DNA from: Bacteroidota bacterium
GTDB lineage: Bacteria > Bacteroidota > Bacteroidia > Chitinophagales > Chitinophagaceae
Reading direction: 5' to 3'
Length of the DNA stretch: 37,373 bases
Assembly: GCA_018267515.1 (NCBI GenBank)
Contig: JAFDYJ010000007.1
Coordinates: 1-37,373 of the forward strand
The position numbers and the translations under genes were made by a program. Below the pieces are notes generated by a model. The model made no database searches. It was given only the letters and a program-made list of their open reading frames with translations, and was not told where the DNA came from. Below, piece after piece: positions 27,354 to 34,909 of the stretch (its first letter is position 1; every line of letters starts with the position of its first letter).

Positions 27354-28274
27354 ATGTCCAGGCATACACCATCTGCAAGCAGGAAAAAAGAAATTCTGAA
27401 CATTGCTACACTTGAAATGTTTGAACGATTGATCAACCTGGATTTCAAACAATATGCATTTGACATGATGGTTATGCCCGGTACCCTTGAAGACAAACAC
27501 AAAAACTGCCAATCTATCCCGGCACTAAGAAGACAGTTTAACTTAATATATTTATTGTTAGAAGGTGAACATGATGTAAAACTCGGTGCTGATCATTTAC
27601 AGTTAAACCCGAATGACCTGGTTATTGTTCCGGAAAATACCCTTTATGCCAGTGATCATATAAAAAACTGCCGGGGGTATTGTATTCATTTCAAATCTGA
27701 ATTTTTGAAATCCCTACATGTGAAGTCACTTACGGATGAGTTTCCTTATTTCCATTTTGATGCGCCACATATCATTAATCTTAACCCGGATGAAAGTGAA
27801 TTAATCCAGGAGTCTTTTAAAAATATTATTGACGAATACAATCGTTCCTCTTCCGAAAAAAACGCTTTGCTTTGCAACCTCATTCTTATTCTTTTATTGC
27901 GGGTACGTGAATTTTACAAATCAAGAATTAAAGAACAAAAGAAGAGTTTAAACAGGCAGGAGCAACTTGCCAATAGCTTCAAATTATTAGTGGAAAAAAA
28001 CTTTATTGAAACCAGGGCAGTAAATGAGTATGCAAAGCAGCTTTGCATTTCACCCAGACATCTTTCAGAAGTGGTAAACGAAATATTCAGCCGTTCACCA
28101 TTGCAAATTATCCATGACATTTTATTGCTTGAATCAAAAGTCCAGTTAAAAGCAACCGATAAAACAATCTCTGAAATTGCTTATTACCTAAAATTTGATG
28201 ATCCGCCACATTTTACAAACTTCATAAAAAAGAGGACCGGACTATCACCGCAGGAACTTCGGAGAAAACTCTGA
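27354..28274 (+). CDS. AraC-family transcriptional regulator
   Basis: 306 residues from the first ATG; the upstream residues MSRHTPSASRKKEI may not be translated, and an ATG at 27417 (MFERLINLDF) is an alternative. The N-terminal part (about 50-160) looks like a cupin-type sensing domain (YLLLEGEHDVKLGADHLQLN, DLVIVPENTLY). The C-terminal AraC HTH (about 205-305) has VNEYAKQLCISPRHLSEVV and TISEIAYYLKFDDPPHFTNF, then KKRTGLSPQELRRKL. The cupin gene 78 nt downstream on the same strand is a likely target or operon partner. Confidence 0.9.
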   Translation: MSRHTPSASRKKEILNIATLEMFERLINLDFKQYAFDMMVMPGTLEDKHKNCQSIPALRRQFNLIYLLLEGEHDVKLGADHLQLNPNDLVIVPENTLYASDHIKNCRGYCIHFKSEFLKSLHVKSLTDEFPYFHFDAPHIINLNPDESELIQESFKNIIDEYNRSSSEKNALLCNLILILLLRVREFYKSRIKEQKKSLNRQEQLANSFKLLVEKNFIETRAVNEYAKQLCISPRHLSEVVNEIFSRSPLQIIHDILLLESKVQLKATDKTISEIAYYLKFDDPPHFTNFIKKRTGLSPQELRRKL

Positions 28275-28352
28275 ATTATACATTTCATTCCGAGAAATTT
28301 ACAATTTAGCTTCATCATAGCTGCTTCTCTTTGTATCTTAAAATATACTACA

Positions 28353-28733
28353 ATGGAAACAGTAACAAATCTTTCAAAAATTGCAGAATGGAAAAACTTT
28401 GGAAAACCAGATGAAATCCGGGAATTCCCGAAAGGACGGCTAGAGCTTTTGAAAGTTGGCGGAGCCATTATTGGCCGGGGCATTTTTGAGCCCGGTTGGC
28501 GATGGGCCACATCTGTGCAGCCAATTGTTAAGACGCACAGTTGTGAAGCTCCCCATTTTCAGTATCATGTATCCGGTATCCTGCATGTAGTAATGGATGA
28601 CGGGACAGAGTTCGATCTCAGGCCCGGAGATATATCATTGCTGCCATCAGGGCATGATGCCTGGACTGTGGGCAATGAACCCGTTGTCGTAATAGATTTT
28701 CAAGGTATGGTTGATTATGCTAGACACCTGTAG
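28353..28733 (+). CDS. Small cupin-domain protein
   Basis: 126 residues, a single cupin_2 barrel (about 40-120). The first cupin motif is seen around THSCEAPHFQYHVSGILHVVM with PGDISLLPSGHDAW as the second, giving possible metal ligands His and Glu/His. Proteins of this size are often sensors or enzymes of unknown substrate; no reaction can be assigned. No signal peptide. It follows an AraC regulator, suggesting that the regulator controls it. Confidence 0.85.
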   Translation: METVTNLSKIAEWKNFGKPDEIREFPKGRLELLKVGGAIIGRGIFEPGWRWATSVQPIVKTHSCEAPHFQYHVSGILHVVMDDGTEFDLRPGDISLLPSGHDAWTVGNEPVVVIDFQGMVDYARHL

Positions 28734-28774
28734 TAACACATTAAACAGGAAAAGAAATGAAGTACCATCGAACC

Positions 28775-28806
28775 GGAAGTATTTGAAATAAAAATCAAGT
28801 ACTTCC
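28775..28806. terminator. Strong hairpin between the convergent cupin and HAD genes
   Basis: A 12-bp stem GGAAGTATTTGA/TCAAGTACTTCC with one G-U pair and an 8-nt loop, 41 nt after the cupin stop. There is no clear T-run, so termination is only likely. Confidence 0.45.
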
Positions 28807-28885
28807 AGTTTGGCTTAGCTCCTTATCTCCATTTCATAAACCAACAGGATGAATGCTTGCCGATAACATCCTCTTCAAATCTCAT

Positions 28886-28975
28886 ACTCTTCGAATCTTC
28901 CAGATTCAAAAACTTATTTCATCGCTTATAGCGATGAGCCCGGAAACTGCTTTAGACAGTTAATCCCAATTTTCC
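28886..28975. repeat. Dispersed hairpin-rich repeat, copy 2, overlapping a gene end
   Basis: About 92% identical to 26923-27012, in the same orientation, 1.96 kb away. The first stem loses its closing pair (final G to A), while the ATCGCT/AGCGAT and AACTG/CAGTT stems are intact. Its right end (28952-28975) forms the stop codon and last seven codons of the HAD gene. Confidence 0.85.
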
Positions 28976-29572
28976 CAGGTGTCTCACAGTGGAATTATAA
29001 TCAAAATGACGAAGCCCGTTAATGCTGAGTGTTTCGGCTACCTGTACAAACATGGGCCGGTCTTCAATATATACAACTTCGGCCGGTTTTACCTGTGCCG
29101 TATCCAATGCAACTTTGAAAATATCAAGATCCGGTTTTCTGAAATGAACAAAACTGGATACAATAAAAAAATCAGCAAAATCATTTAGCCGGAATTCCCG
29201 TATTCGGTATTCTGCAAGCTCCCGGCCTTCATTACTGACCACAGCTATTTTGCAGTTATACTTCTTTTTAATTACTGACAGTAACCTGAGCATATCCGGA
29301 TAAGGCTTTGATTGATTAAACATAAACTGCCGGAATTCTTTCCGGCTAAACGACCGTTTTTTATAAAACACTACCCTGTTCAGGTATTCATCCAATGATA
29401 GCTTCCCGGCTTCGTAGGTATCAAAAGTGAGATGATGTCTTTCCTCGGTCTCTTCAGGATCTAACCTGAACAGATCGACAGCCCTCCTCCGGCTGCCCCG
29501 ATCCCAGCCATTGGTTAATAAGACACCCCCGATATCTGTAAAAACAGTAGTAACAGAACTTTTCTTTGCCAT
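28952..29572 (-). CDS. HAD-superfamily hydrolase (subfamily IA type)
   Basis: 206 residues. Motif I is TVFTDIGGVLL with the nucleophile Asp near residue 12; the residue two places on is Gly, as in the DxGGV branch (YihX-like). Motif II is AVVSNEGRE, motif III the Lys in HFRKPDLDIFKVAL and motif IV VYIEDRPMFV. The helical cap lies between motifs I and II. A cytoplasmic phosphatase or related enzyme; substrate unknown. The last seven residues (GKLGLTV) come from the dispersed repeat, so the C-terminus may have been changed by repeat insertion or the repeat may derive from such a gene end. Confidence 0.88.
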   Translation of the reverse strand: MAKKSSVTTVFTDIGGVLLTNGWDRGSRRRAVDLFRLDPEETEERHHLTFDTYEAGKLSLDEYLNRVVFYKKRSFSRKEFRQFMFNQSKPYPDMLRLLSVIKKKYNCKIAVVSNEGRELAEYRIREFRLNDFADFFIVSSFVHFRKPDLDIFKVALDTAQVKPAEVVYIEDRPMFVQVAETLSINGLRHFDYNSTVRHLGKLGLTV

Positions 29573-29814
29573 CTCAATATTCTTTTATTTAAGCTATAAA
29601 GCTAATCGTTTTCCGCCAGTTACTATTTCTGGTATCAATGAGTATAATACAGCATTACTTATTCTTATTTAATGGCAACAAGGCTCAATTGTTAAGAGCT
29701 TCTGTACTGATGTTAACTAATTGCAATCGGCACCAGAAAATTTAAAAGTTCAGATTTCTTGCATGTGATTTGCACCCTGAAAGCTATTCAATCATCACTT
29801 AAAAATTTAAAAAA

Positions 29815-30201
29815 ATGAAAAAACTAATTATTCTTTCCGGGCTCATGTTAGCCTGCAGCGGTTTGATGTTTGCACAAACCACCACAGCCCCAAAAACAAA
29901 AGCGAAGAGTGAAAAAACTTCTTCCATTGCCAGGTCTCACAAATCAGCAAAAATAACAACCACCTCAGCAAAAACGGAGACGACAGCAACTTCAAAAACG
30001 ATCACATCCCCTAAAAAAAGCACCACTACATCAACAAAAAATTTAACTTCCACAAAAACCACCACGACACATTTGAAAGCGGATGGTACACCGGACAAGA
30101 GATTTAAAGAAAATAAAACTTCTAAAGGTCCGCTCAAAAAAGATGGCACTCCGGATATGCGTTATAATGTCAACAAGCCAAAAACAAGTACAAAACAATA
30201 A
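29815..30201 (+). CDS. Small secreted Thr/Lys-rich protein with DGTPD repeats
   Basis: 128 residues. A clear signal peptide (about 1-20, MKKLIILSGLMLACSGLMFA, cut before QTTT) is followed by a low-complexity Thr/Ser/Lys region (about 22-85), probably disordered. Two copies of a motif, LKADGTPDKRFKENK and LKKDGTPDMRYNVNK, end the protein 20 residues apart. I have seen this DGTPDxR motif in other Bacteroidetes secreted proteins but know no function. Very basic; predicted to be in the periplasm or outside. It has its own terminator and stands alone. Confidence 0.85.
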   Translation: MKKLIILSGLMLACSGLMFAQTTTAPKTKAKSEKTSSIARSHKSAKITTTSAKTETTATSKTITSPKKSTTTSTKNLTSTKTTTTHLKADGTPDKRFKENKTSKGPLKKDGTPDMRYNVNKPKTSTKQ

Positions 30202-30220
30202 ATCAGACAGTATCTCACAA

Positions 30221-30249
30221 AAAGGCTGACCGGGGAGTCAGCCTTTTTT
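30221..30249 (+). terminator. Rho-independent terminator after the DGTPD-repeat gene
   Basis: Perfect 10-bp stem AAAGGCTGAC/GTCAGCCTTT with a 6-nt loop, running into T to 30249, 19 nt after the stop codon. Confidence 0.92.
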
Positions 30250-30366
30250 GTGTCATGGATTTTATCTCCCCGTACAGATGCTGAAATTGCCAGCCCCTGT
30301 AAAAAATAAATACGGATCCCGATAAGTTAAATTTCACCGGAAAAATTACTTATAAAAATGTGTGAT

Positions 30367-30374
30367 TAACTTTG
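30367..30374 (+). promoter_or_regulatory. Bacteroidetes -7 promoter box before the 63-aa gene
   Basis: TAACTTTG matches TAnnTTTG exactly, 35 nt before the ATG at 30410. It supports transcription of the small ORF. Confidence 0.5.
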
Positions 30375-30409
30375 TACCCGGCATAATTACCATTTAAAAA
30401 AGAAGTACC

Positions 30410-30601
30410 ATGGAACAAAAAGAAAAATTACAAGAGCTGAATAAAGAATCACTTGAAAAGCTGGATGCCTATTTAAACTCAAAGAAACAGTCATTAAATC
30501 CGGAAGATCACGAAAAACTCCACCAGGCTAAAGAAGAATGGCAAAAAGCATGGGCCAAATTAATGGAAACACTAATGGTATTAGAAAGGTTGGAAATTTA
30601 A
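30410..30601 (+). CDS. Small helical hypothetical protein
   Basis: 63 residues, not recognised. Highly charged (Lys/Glu) with heptad-like Leu spacing (LQELNKESLEKLDAYL, WAKLMETLMVLERLEI), so probably one or two amphipathic helices or a coiled coil. No signal peptide and no membrane segment. Considered real because it has a promoter box at 30367-30374, an ATG start and amino acid use like a protein; other frames here are not. Function unknown. Confidence 0.6.
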   Translation: MEQKEKLQELNKESLEKLDAYLNSKKQSLNPEDHEKLHQAKEEWQKAWAKLMETLMVLERLEI

Positions 30602-30785
30602 TACCACTTATCGTGAAGAAGACGTATCAAAGAGTCAGGTACGGTTGTTTTTCAGAAATATTTTCCTGCAACGAATACGGGAAACATAATTCAAATTTCA
30701 TCCTCAATTTTTCATCACAGTAAATACTCATTTTATCAATCAAATTATTCAACCGCATATCAATAGCTGTAAATACCTGTTTGTA

Positions 30786-31217
30786 TTGCTTTCAGCCACA
30801 ATCTTTTTCTCATGTTCCGCAATTAAGGAGCCGGTCCTTAAAGGAATTGATGAACTGAAAGTAAATGGTATTAGCCTGAATCAACCCCGGTTGATCGTCC
30901 ATCTGAATTACTTTAATCCGAATCGTTCGGGCCTGCGTTTAAAAGACGCAACGGGTGATGTATGGATAGATAATTCTTTTTTAGGACGATTTAATATGGA
31001 TACCTCAATAAAAATTTCCGGGCTATCCGATTTTATAATACCGGTTATGCTGGATGTGGATATGAAAAATGCAATGAAGAATGCAGCTACCCTGTTGTTC
31101 AAGCCTGTTGTAAGTTTTAAAATTGAAGGAAAAGCCAGAATCGGTAAAAGCGGGATTTTTATTAATTATCCTATCCGCTATGAAGGAAAGCAGGATCTTT
31201 CAAAACTATTGCAATGA
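30786..31217 (+). CDS. LEA14-like (WHy domain) lipoprotein, start codon unclear
   Basis: About 143 residues from a TTG. The body (about 20-140; LIVHLNYFNPNRSGLRLKDATGDVWID, VSFKIEGKARIGKSG) resembles the LEA type 2/WHy beta-sandwich. Just before it is a lipoprotein-like leader: reading upstream in frame gives KYLFVLLSATIFFSC, and the Cys would be lipidated. The frame stays open back to 30690, but there is no in-frame ATG or GTG; starts at TTG (30786), CTG (30777) or ATC/ATT are the only choices, and TTG gives a signal peptide without its basic residue. So the start is unresolved, or the original ATG has been lost. Predicted location is the inner face of the outer membrane or the periplasm; function unknown. 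It converges with the HMA gene with 3 nt between them. Confidence 0.7.
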   Translation: MLSATIFFSCSAIKEPVLKGIDELKVNGISLNQPRLIVHLNYFNPNRSGLRLKDATGDVWIDNSFLGRFNMDTSIKISGLSDFIIPVMLDVDMKNAMKNAATLLFKPVVSFKIEGKARIGKSGIFINYPIRYEGKQDLSKLLQ

Positions 31218-31220
31218 TTT

Positions 31221-31601
31221 TTATTTACCGGCCGGGCCGGAAGATTTTACAGGAGGAAGGCCTCCGTCTTCAGGCTTCTTGCAACATTTTGGTAACAGTT
31301 TATAAAAATCAGGATTTGCAGGTACATCATCTGCATCAAAACCTACATTTGCAATTGCTGTTTTGATTTCTTCAATATTGATCCGGTCAGTCACATATTT
31401 TACCGTTGTTTCTCCCTTACGGAAATTTACATTAATACTTATTATTCCATCATATCGTTTCAGGTAAGTCTCAATCTTTGTTTTGCACTCTTCACAACGG
31501 GCATTCGGTGTTTTGATCTTTGCAGTAAGGGCAGGCTTTACCTGTGCCAAACTGTTTAAAGAAAATAAAGTAATGACAACTGAAGCAAGCAGTATTTTCA
31601 T
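31221..31601 (-). CDS. Secreted heavy-metal-associated (HMA) domain protein
   Basis: 126 residues. A signal peptide (about 1-19, cut after SLA-Q) is followed by a ferredoxin-like HMA domain (about 25-95). The metal-binding CxxC is present as ARCEECKTKIETYL; strand and helix motifs YDGIISINVNFRKGETTVKY and IKTAIANVGFDADDVPA are typical. A short tail has a second Cys pair (PKCCKKPEDGG). It probably binds copper or another soft metal in the periplasm, as a chaperone or sink. It starts 24 nt after pyrE on the same strand, so they may share a transcript, although the functions are unrelated. Confidence 0.88.
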   Translation of the reverse strand: MKILLASVVITLFSLNSLAQVKPALTAKIKTPNARCEECKTKIETYLKRYDGIISINVNFRKGETTVKYVTDRINIEEIKTAIANVGFDADDVPANPDFYKLLPKCCKKPEDGGLPPVKSSGPAGK

Positions 31602-31625
31602 AGCTGAAATTTTTCTGCAGGTAAA

Positions 31626-32261
31626 TTACTGAACTCCTTTCCAATTTGCAGGATCATCCCTCCATTTTAACAAAATTTCCTGCTGGCCGGAAGATACAAT
31701 ACCCTTTTCAATAGCTGACTGGATTAAAGCTGTATAGTCGGTAAGTGAATAATAGGCTAATTGATTTTTTGAAAATGCCTCAAGGGATACAGGAAACCCG
31801 TAATTAAAAATGGATACCATACCTATCACTTCAAGGCCTTCTCTTTTTAATACATCAACCACCTGCAAACTGCTCTTACCGGTTGACACCAGGTCTTCAA
31901 CAACCACGGTCTTACATCCTTTTTGATAGTGACCTTCAATTTGATTACCCAACCCATGTTCTTTTGGTTTTGGCCGAACATAGATATAAGGCAGTTTCAA
32001 CTGGTCAGCAGTCATAGCACCCCAGGCGATGCCTGCAGTAGCCAAACCCGCAAGCAATTCTGCATCAGGAAATTTTTCAAAAACAAGGTTGCACAACTCT
32101 GATTTTATAAAGTCCCTTGAATAGGGAAAAGATAATACCCGGCGGTTGTCACAATAGATCGGGCTTTTCCAGCCGCTGGCCCAGGTAAAAGGTTGCTCGG
32201 GATTTAACTGAACTGCATTAACTTGAAGCAGTTTTTCGGCTACAATTCTGGCATCTGTCAT
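31626..32261 (-). CDS. pyrE: Orotate phosphoribosyltransferase
   Basis: 211 residues, normal length. It transfers phosphoribose from PRPP to orotate, giving OMP in UMP synthesis. The PRPP-binding motif is TVVVEDLVSTGKSSLQVV; upstream are SGWKSPIYCDNR and the flexible-loop region YVRPKPKEHGLGNQIEG. Only 42 bp separate it from the divergent NUDIX gene. pyrR and pyrB lie nearby (33.9-35.4 kb) but in a separate unit. Confidence 0.96.
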   Translation of the reverse strand: MTDARIVAEKLLQVNAVQLNPEQPFTWASGWKSPIYCDNRRVLSFPYSRDFIKSELCNLVFEKFPDAELLAGLATAGIAWGAMTADQLKLPYIYVRPKPKEHGLGNQIEGHYQKGCKTVVVEDLVSTGKSSLQVVDVLKREGLEVIGMVSIFNYGFPVSLEAFSKNQLAYYSLTDYTALIQSAIEKGIVSSGQQEILLKWRDDPANWKGVQ

Positions 32262-32303
32262 GCGGCGAAATTGTAACTTAAATCTGAAAACCGGAAATTA
32301 ATT

Positions 32304-32933
32304 ATGTATATCAAAATTTTTTTTGACACCAAGCCGCTTTTTCTGTGTGACTCGATTGATGAAAAGATGCAGCCCCTGATTCACCGAGATGATGTCATTT
32401 TTATAGACGAGCTCAATGCTCATACCATCAAGACTATTATTCATGAAATGCAGCAACCCAATATTTCTTCCGGGGTTTTCTTTCATAAAAACCTTGATGA
32501 GCTGAAGAAGGCGTTATTCAAAAAATTCTCACTCGTTATTGCTGCGGGTGGGTTGGTGTTCAACGAAAAAAATGAACTTTTACTGATCTACAGAAGAGGA
32601 AAATGGGATTTACCAAAAGGAAAACTGGATCCGGGTGAATCTATAGAGGATTGTGCCATCCGGGAAGTGCAGGAAGAAACAGGATTGCAAAAAATTAAAT
32701 TGAATAAACTTCTTACGCTAACCTATCATACCTATCATGAAGGTACCCGTTTTATTCTTAAAGAAACGCACTGGTTCCTGATGAAAACCAAAAGCAGTGA
32801 ACCGCTTTTGCCACAGGCAGAAGAAGATATCATTGAAATCCGCTGGTCAAATAAAAAGGAAATACCTGTTTATTTATTAAACAGTTTTTCTTCCGTTGCA
32901 GATGTTTTGAAAACTGCTTTTAAGATGGCTTAG
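32304..32933 (+). CDS. NUDIX hydrolase
   Basis: 209 residues. The N-terminal 65 residues (IKIFFDTKPLFLCDSIDE...) are a separate small domain. The NUDIX fold follows, with a complete box GKLDPGESIEDCAIREVQEETGL (about residues 112-134), including the REVQEE metal ligands. It hydrolyses a nucleoside diphosphate linked to another group; the substrate cannot be told. Its stop codon overlaps the stop of the convergent thioesterase gene (TTAG). Confidence 0.9.
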   Translation: MYIKIFFDTKPLFLCDSIDEKMQPLIHRDDVIFIDELNAHTIKTIIHEMQQPNISSGVFFHKNLDELKKALFKKFSLVIAAGGLVFNEKNELLLIYRRGKWDLPKGKLDPGESIEDCAIREVQEETGLQKIKLNKLLTLTYHTYHEGTRFILKETHWFLMKTKSSEPLLPQAEEDIIEIRWSNKKEIPVYLLNSFSSVADVLKTAFKMA

Positions 32934-33361
32934 CTTTTTCTCGGTAAAATAGCTACTGTAAGACGGCTCACACAAATCAACCTGTCACTTTCATCACAGA
33001 TCCTGATATCCCAAACATGGGTGGAAGAGCCAAGATGTAAAGGTCTTGCTGTACCAGTAACAAATCCCTTTGTTGCGCTTCGGATATGATTTGCGTTAAT
33101 CTCAAGACCCACGCAATAAAACCGGGATTGATCAATCACTAATGCGGATGCAACACTGCCTGTTGTTTCAGCTAAGACACATGAAGCGCCTCCATGCAAA
33201 AAACCATAAGGCTGTTGGGTCCTGTGATCCACCGGCATCTTCGCCCTTAAAAAATCATCTCCTATTTCTACCCATTCTATGCCTACATGCCGGGCCATTT
33301 TATCCGGGAAAAATGCCTTCAATTTCTCAAGAGTAAGTTCTTTATCATACCAGATGGACAT
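32930..33361 (-). CDS. Hotdog-fold acyl-CoA thioesterase (PaaI/YdiI-MenI type)
   Basis: 143 residues. Motifs QQPYGFLHGGASCVLAETTGS (with the catalytic Glu in AETTGS), INANHIRSATKGFVTGTARPLHLG and the C-terminal SRLTVAIL match the E. coli YdiI/MenI subgroup, which hydrolyses DHNA-CoA in menaquinone synthesis and also acts on other aryl or acyl-CoAs. Bacteroidetes use menaquinone, so a MenI role is plausible but not proven. It starts 6 nt after coaD, pointing to the same transcript. Confidence 0.88.
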   Translation of the reverse strand: MSIWYDKELTLEKLKAFFPDKMARHVGIEWVEIGDDFLRAKMPVDHRTQQPYGFLHGGASCVLAETTGSVASALVIDQSRFYCVGLEINANHIRSATKGFVTGTARPLHLGSSTHVWDIRICDESDRLICVSRLTVAILPRKS

Positions 33362-33367
33362 ATGAAT

Positions 33368-33838
33368 TTATTTCTTCAGCGTTTTTATAACTGCTTCAGG
33401 GAGGAAATGGCTGGCGTCTCCCCCATTCCGGATAATATCACGTACAATAGTGGATGCAACAGATGTATATTTAGGTTCACCTGTTAAGAAAATAGTTTCG
33501 ATAGAACGATCTAGTGTCCGGTTTGCATCAGCAATCGTTTTTTCATACTCAAAATCACTGACATAACGAATGCCCCTTAATATGAACCCCGCATTTATTT
33601 TTTTACAAAAATCAACGGTAAGACCTTCATAGATGGCTCCTTCCACCTTCGGCTCATCTTTGTAAATTTCATGGATCCAGCTTTTCCGCTGTTCAGGAGA
33701 AAACATCGGTTCCTTTGCAGCATTTAATCCGATACCTACAATGATTTTATCAAATAAAGGTAAAGCCCTGTTGATAATATCTACGTGGCCTAATGTAACC
33801 GGGTCAAATGTGCCGGGGAATAAACAAATTCTCTTCAT
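33368..33838 (-). CDS. coaD: Phosphopantetheine adenylyltransferase
   Basis: 156 residues, normal length. It transfers AMP from ATP to 4'-phosphopantetheine, the next-to-last step of CoA synthesis. The nucleotidyltransferase motif is CLFPGTFDPVTLGHVDII (with the (H/T)xGH site), followed by VGIGLNAAKEPMFSPEQR, ILRGIRYVSDFEYE and the ISST-like ASTIVRDIIRNGGD. It lies between pyrB and the thioesterase on the minus strand, 45 nt after pyrB. Confidence 0.96.
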   Translation of the reverse strand: MKRICLFPGTFDPVTLGHVDIINRALPLFDKIIVGIGLNAAKEPMFSPEQRKSWIHEIYKDEPKVEGAIYEGLTVDFCKKINAGFILRGIRYVSDFEYEKTIADANRTLDRSIETIFLTGEPKYTSVASTIVRDIIRNGGDASHFLPEAVIKTLKK

Positions 33839-33883
33839 GATAGTTTATTGTCTTTGAAAGCTAATACTTATAAATTGATTTCT

Positions 33884-34819
33884 TTACTCCCTGGCAGGAT
33901 TTCTTCCTGACAAAAGATATAAGACAGCCATTCTTACGGCTACTCCGTTCTCCACTTGCTGAAGAATGATAGACTGCTTGCTGTCTGCTACGTCACTGTC
34001 TAATTCCACACCCCTATTGATGGGCCCGGGATGCATGATTATAATCTCCTTTTTCAAATCATCAAGTAATTGCCTGTTAATCCCGTAAGCAAGACTATAC
34101 TCCCGGAGTGAAGAAAACAAAACCTGGTTCTGCCGTTCCAATTGAATTCGTAAAACATTTGCTACATCACACCACTCTAAGGTTTCTCGTAAATTATAGC
34201 TCACCTCAACATTTAAGGCGTTTCCGATATATTTCGGAATGAGAGTGGGCGGACCACAAACAACAACTTCGGCACCCACTTTTTTCAATAAATAAATGTT
34301 ACTCAGGGCCACCCGGCTATGCATGATGTCGCCTATAATTGCCACTTTTGTGCCTTTGAGCTTACCTGTTTTTTCATTGATCGAAAATGCATCCAGCAAT
34401 GCCTGTGTGGGATGTTCGTTAATTCCATCTCCGGCATTGACAATAGCAGCCGGAATATGCTGAGATAAAAAATGCGGAGCTCCGCTGGCGCTGTGCCTCA
34501 TCACCACCATATCCACTTTCATGGACAAAATATTGTTTACGGTATCTAACAGGGTTTCACCTTTTGAAACGGAAGATGCAGACGCTGTAAAGTTGAGCAC
34601 ATCAGCACTCAGGCGCTTTTCGGCTAGTTCAAAAGAAATGCGTGTTCTTGTTGAGTTCTCAAAAAAAAGATTGATGATAGTCACATCACGTAAGGACGGA
34701 ACTTTTTTGATGGGCCGTTGCAAAACTTCTTTGAATTGAGTGGCAGTAGATAAAATAGTAGAAATATCTTTTGCAGAGAGCTCTTTAATGCCGAGTAAGT
34801 GTCGTGTAGATAGTTGCAT
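33884..34819 (-). CDS. pyrB: Aspartate carbamoyltransferase catalytic subunit
   Basis: 311 residues, normal length. It carbamoylates aspartate, the first committed step of pyrimidine synthesis. The carbamoyl-phosphate site is ENSTRTRISFELAEKRL, and other family signs are INAGDGINEHPTQALLD (as VNAGDG...), KVAIIGDIMHSRVALSN and HPGPINRGVE. pyrI is not present nearby. The -7 box (34827-34834) is so close to the ATG that the message may be almost leaderless. It is 90 nt downstream of pyrR and followed by coaD. Confidence 0.96.
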   Translation of the reverse strand: MQLSTRHLLGIKELSAKDISTILSTATQFKEVLQRPIKKVPSLRDVTIINLFFENSTRTRISFELAEKRLSADVLNFTASASSVSKGETLLDTVNNILSMKVDMVVMRHSASGAPHFLSQHIPAAIVNAGDGINEHPTQALLDAFSINEKTGKLKGTKVAIIGDIMHSRVALSNIYLLKKVGAEVVVCGPPTLIPKYIGNALNVEVSYNLRETLEWCDVANVLRIQLERQNQVLFSSLREYSLAYGINRQLLDDLKKEIIIMHPGPINRGVELDSDVADSKQSIILQQVENGVAVRMAVLYLLSGRNPARE

Positions 34820-34826
34820 TAAAGAT

Positions 34827-34834
34827 CAAAGATA
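34827..34834 (-). promoter_or_regulatory. Bacteroidetes -7 promoter box of pyrB
   Basis: The minus strand reads TATCTTTG, 7 nt before the pyrB ATG. A start site 5-6 nt after the box would give an mRNA with a leader of only two or three bases. Confidence 0.45.
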
Positions 34835-34909
34835 GGGGATTTTTATTTTCGTAACAGGAATCTTGCCATCACCGGGTTTTACAGGAATACAATACCTGCC
34901 ACATTAAAA

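Noticed and set aside
26923-28975. CRISPR array or insertion sequence from the repeated units
   Set aside because: There are only two close copies nearly 2 kb apart with no regular spacers, no transposase, no terminal inverted repeats and no target-site duplication.
30538-30723. Plus-strand frame of 61 codons overlapping the 63-aa gene
   Set aside because: It starts inside the 63-aa ORF in another frame and has no protein-like pattern or separate promoter.
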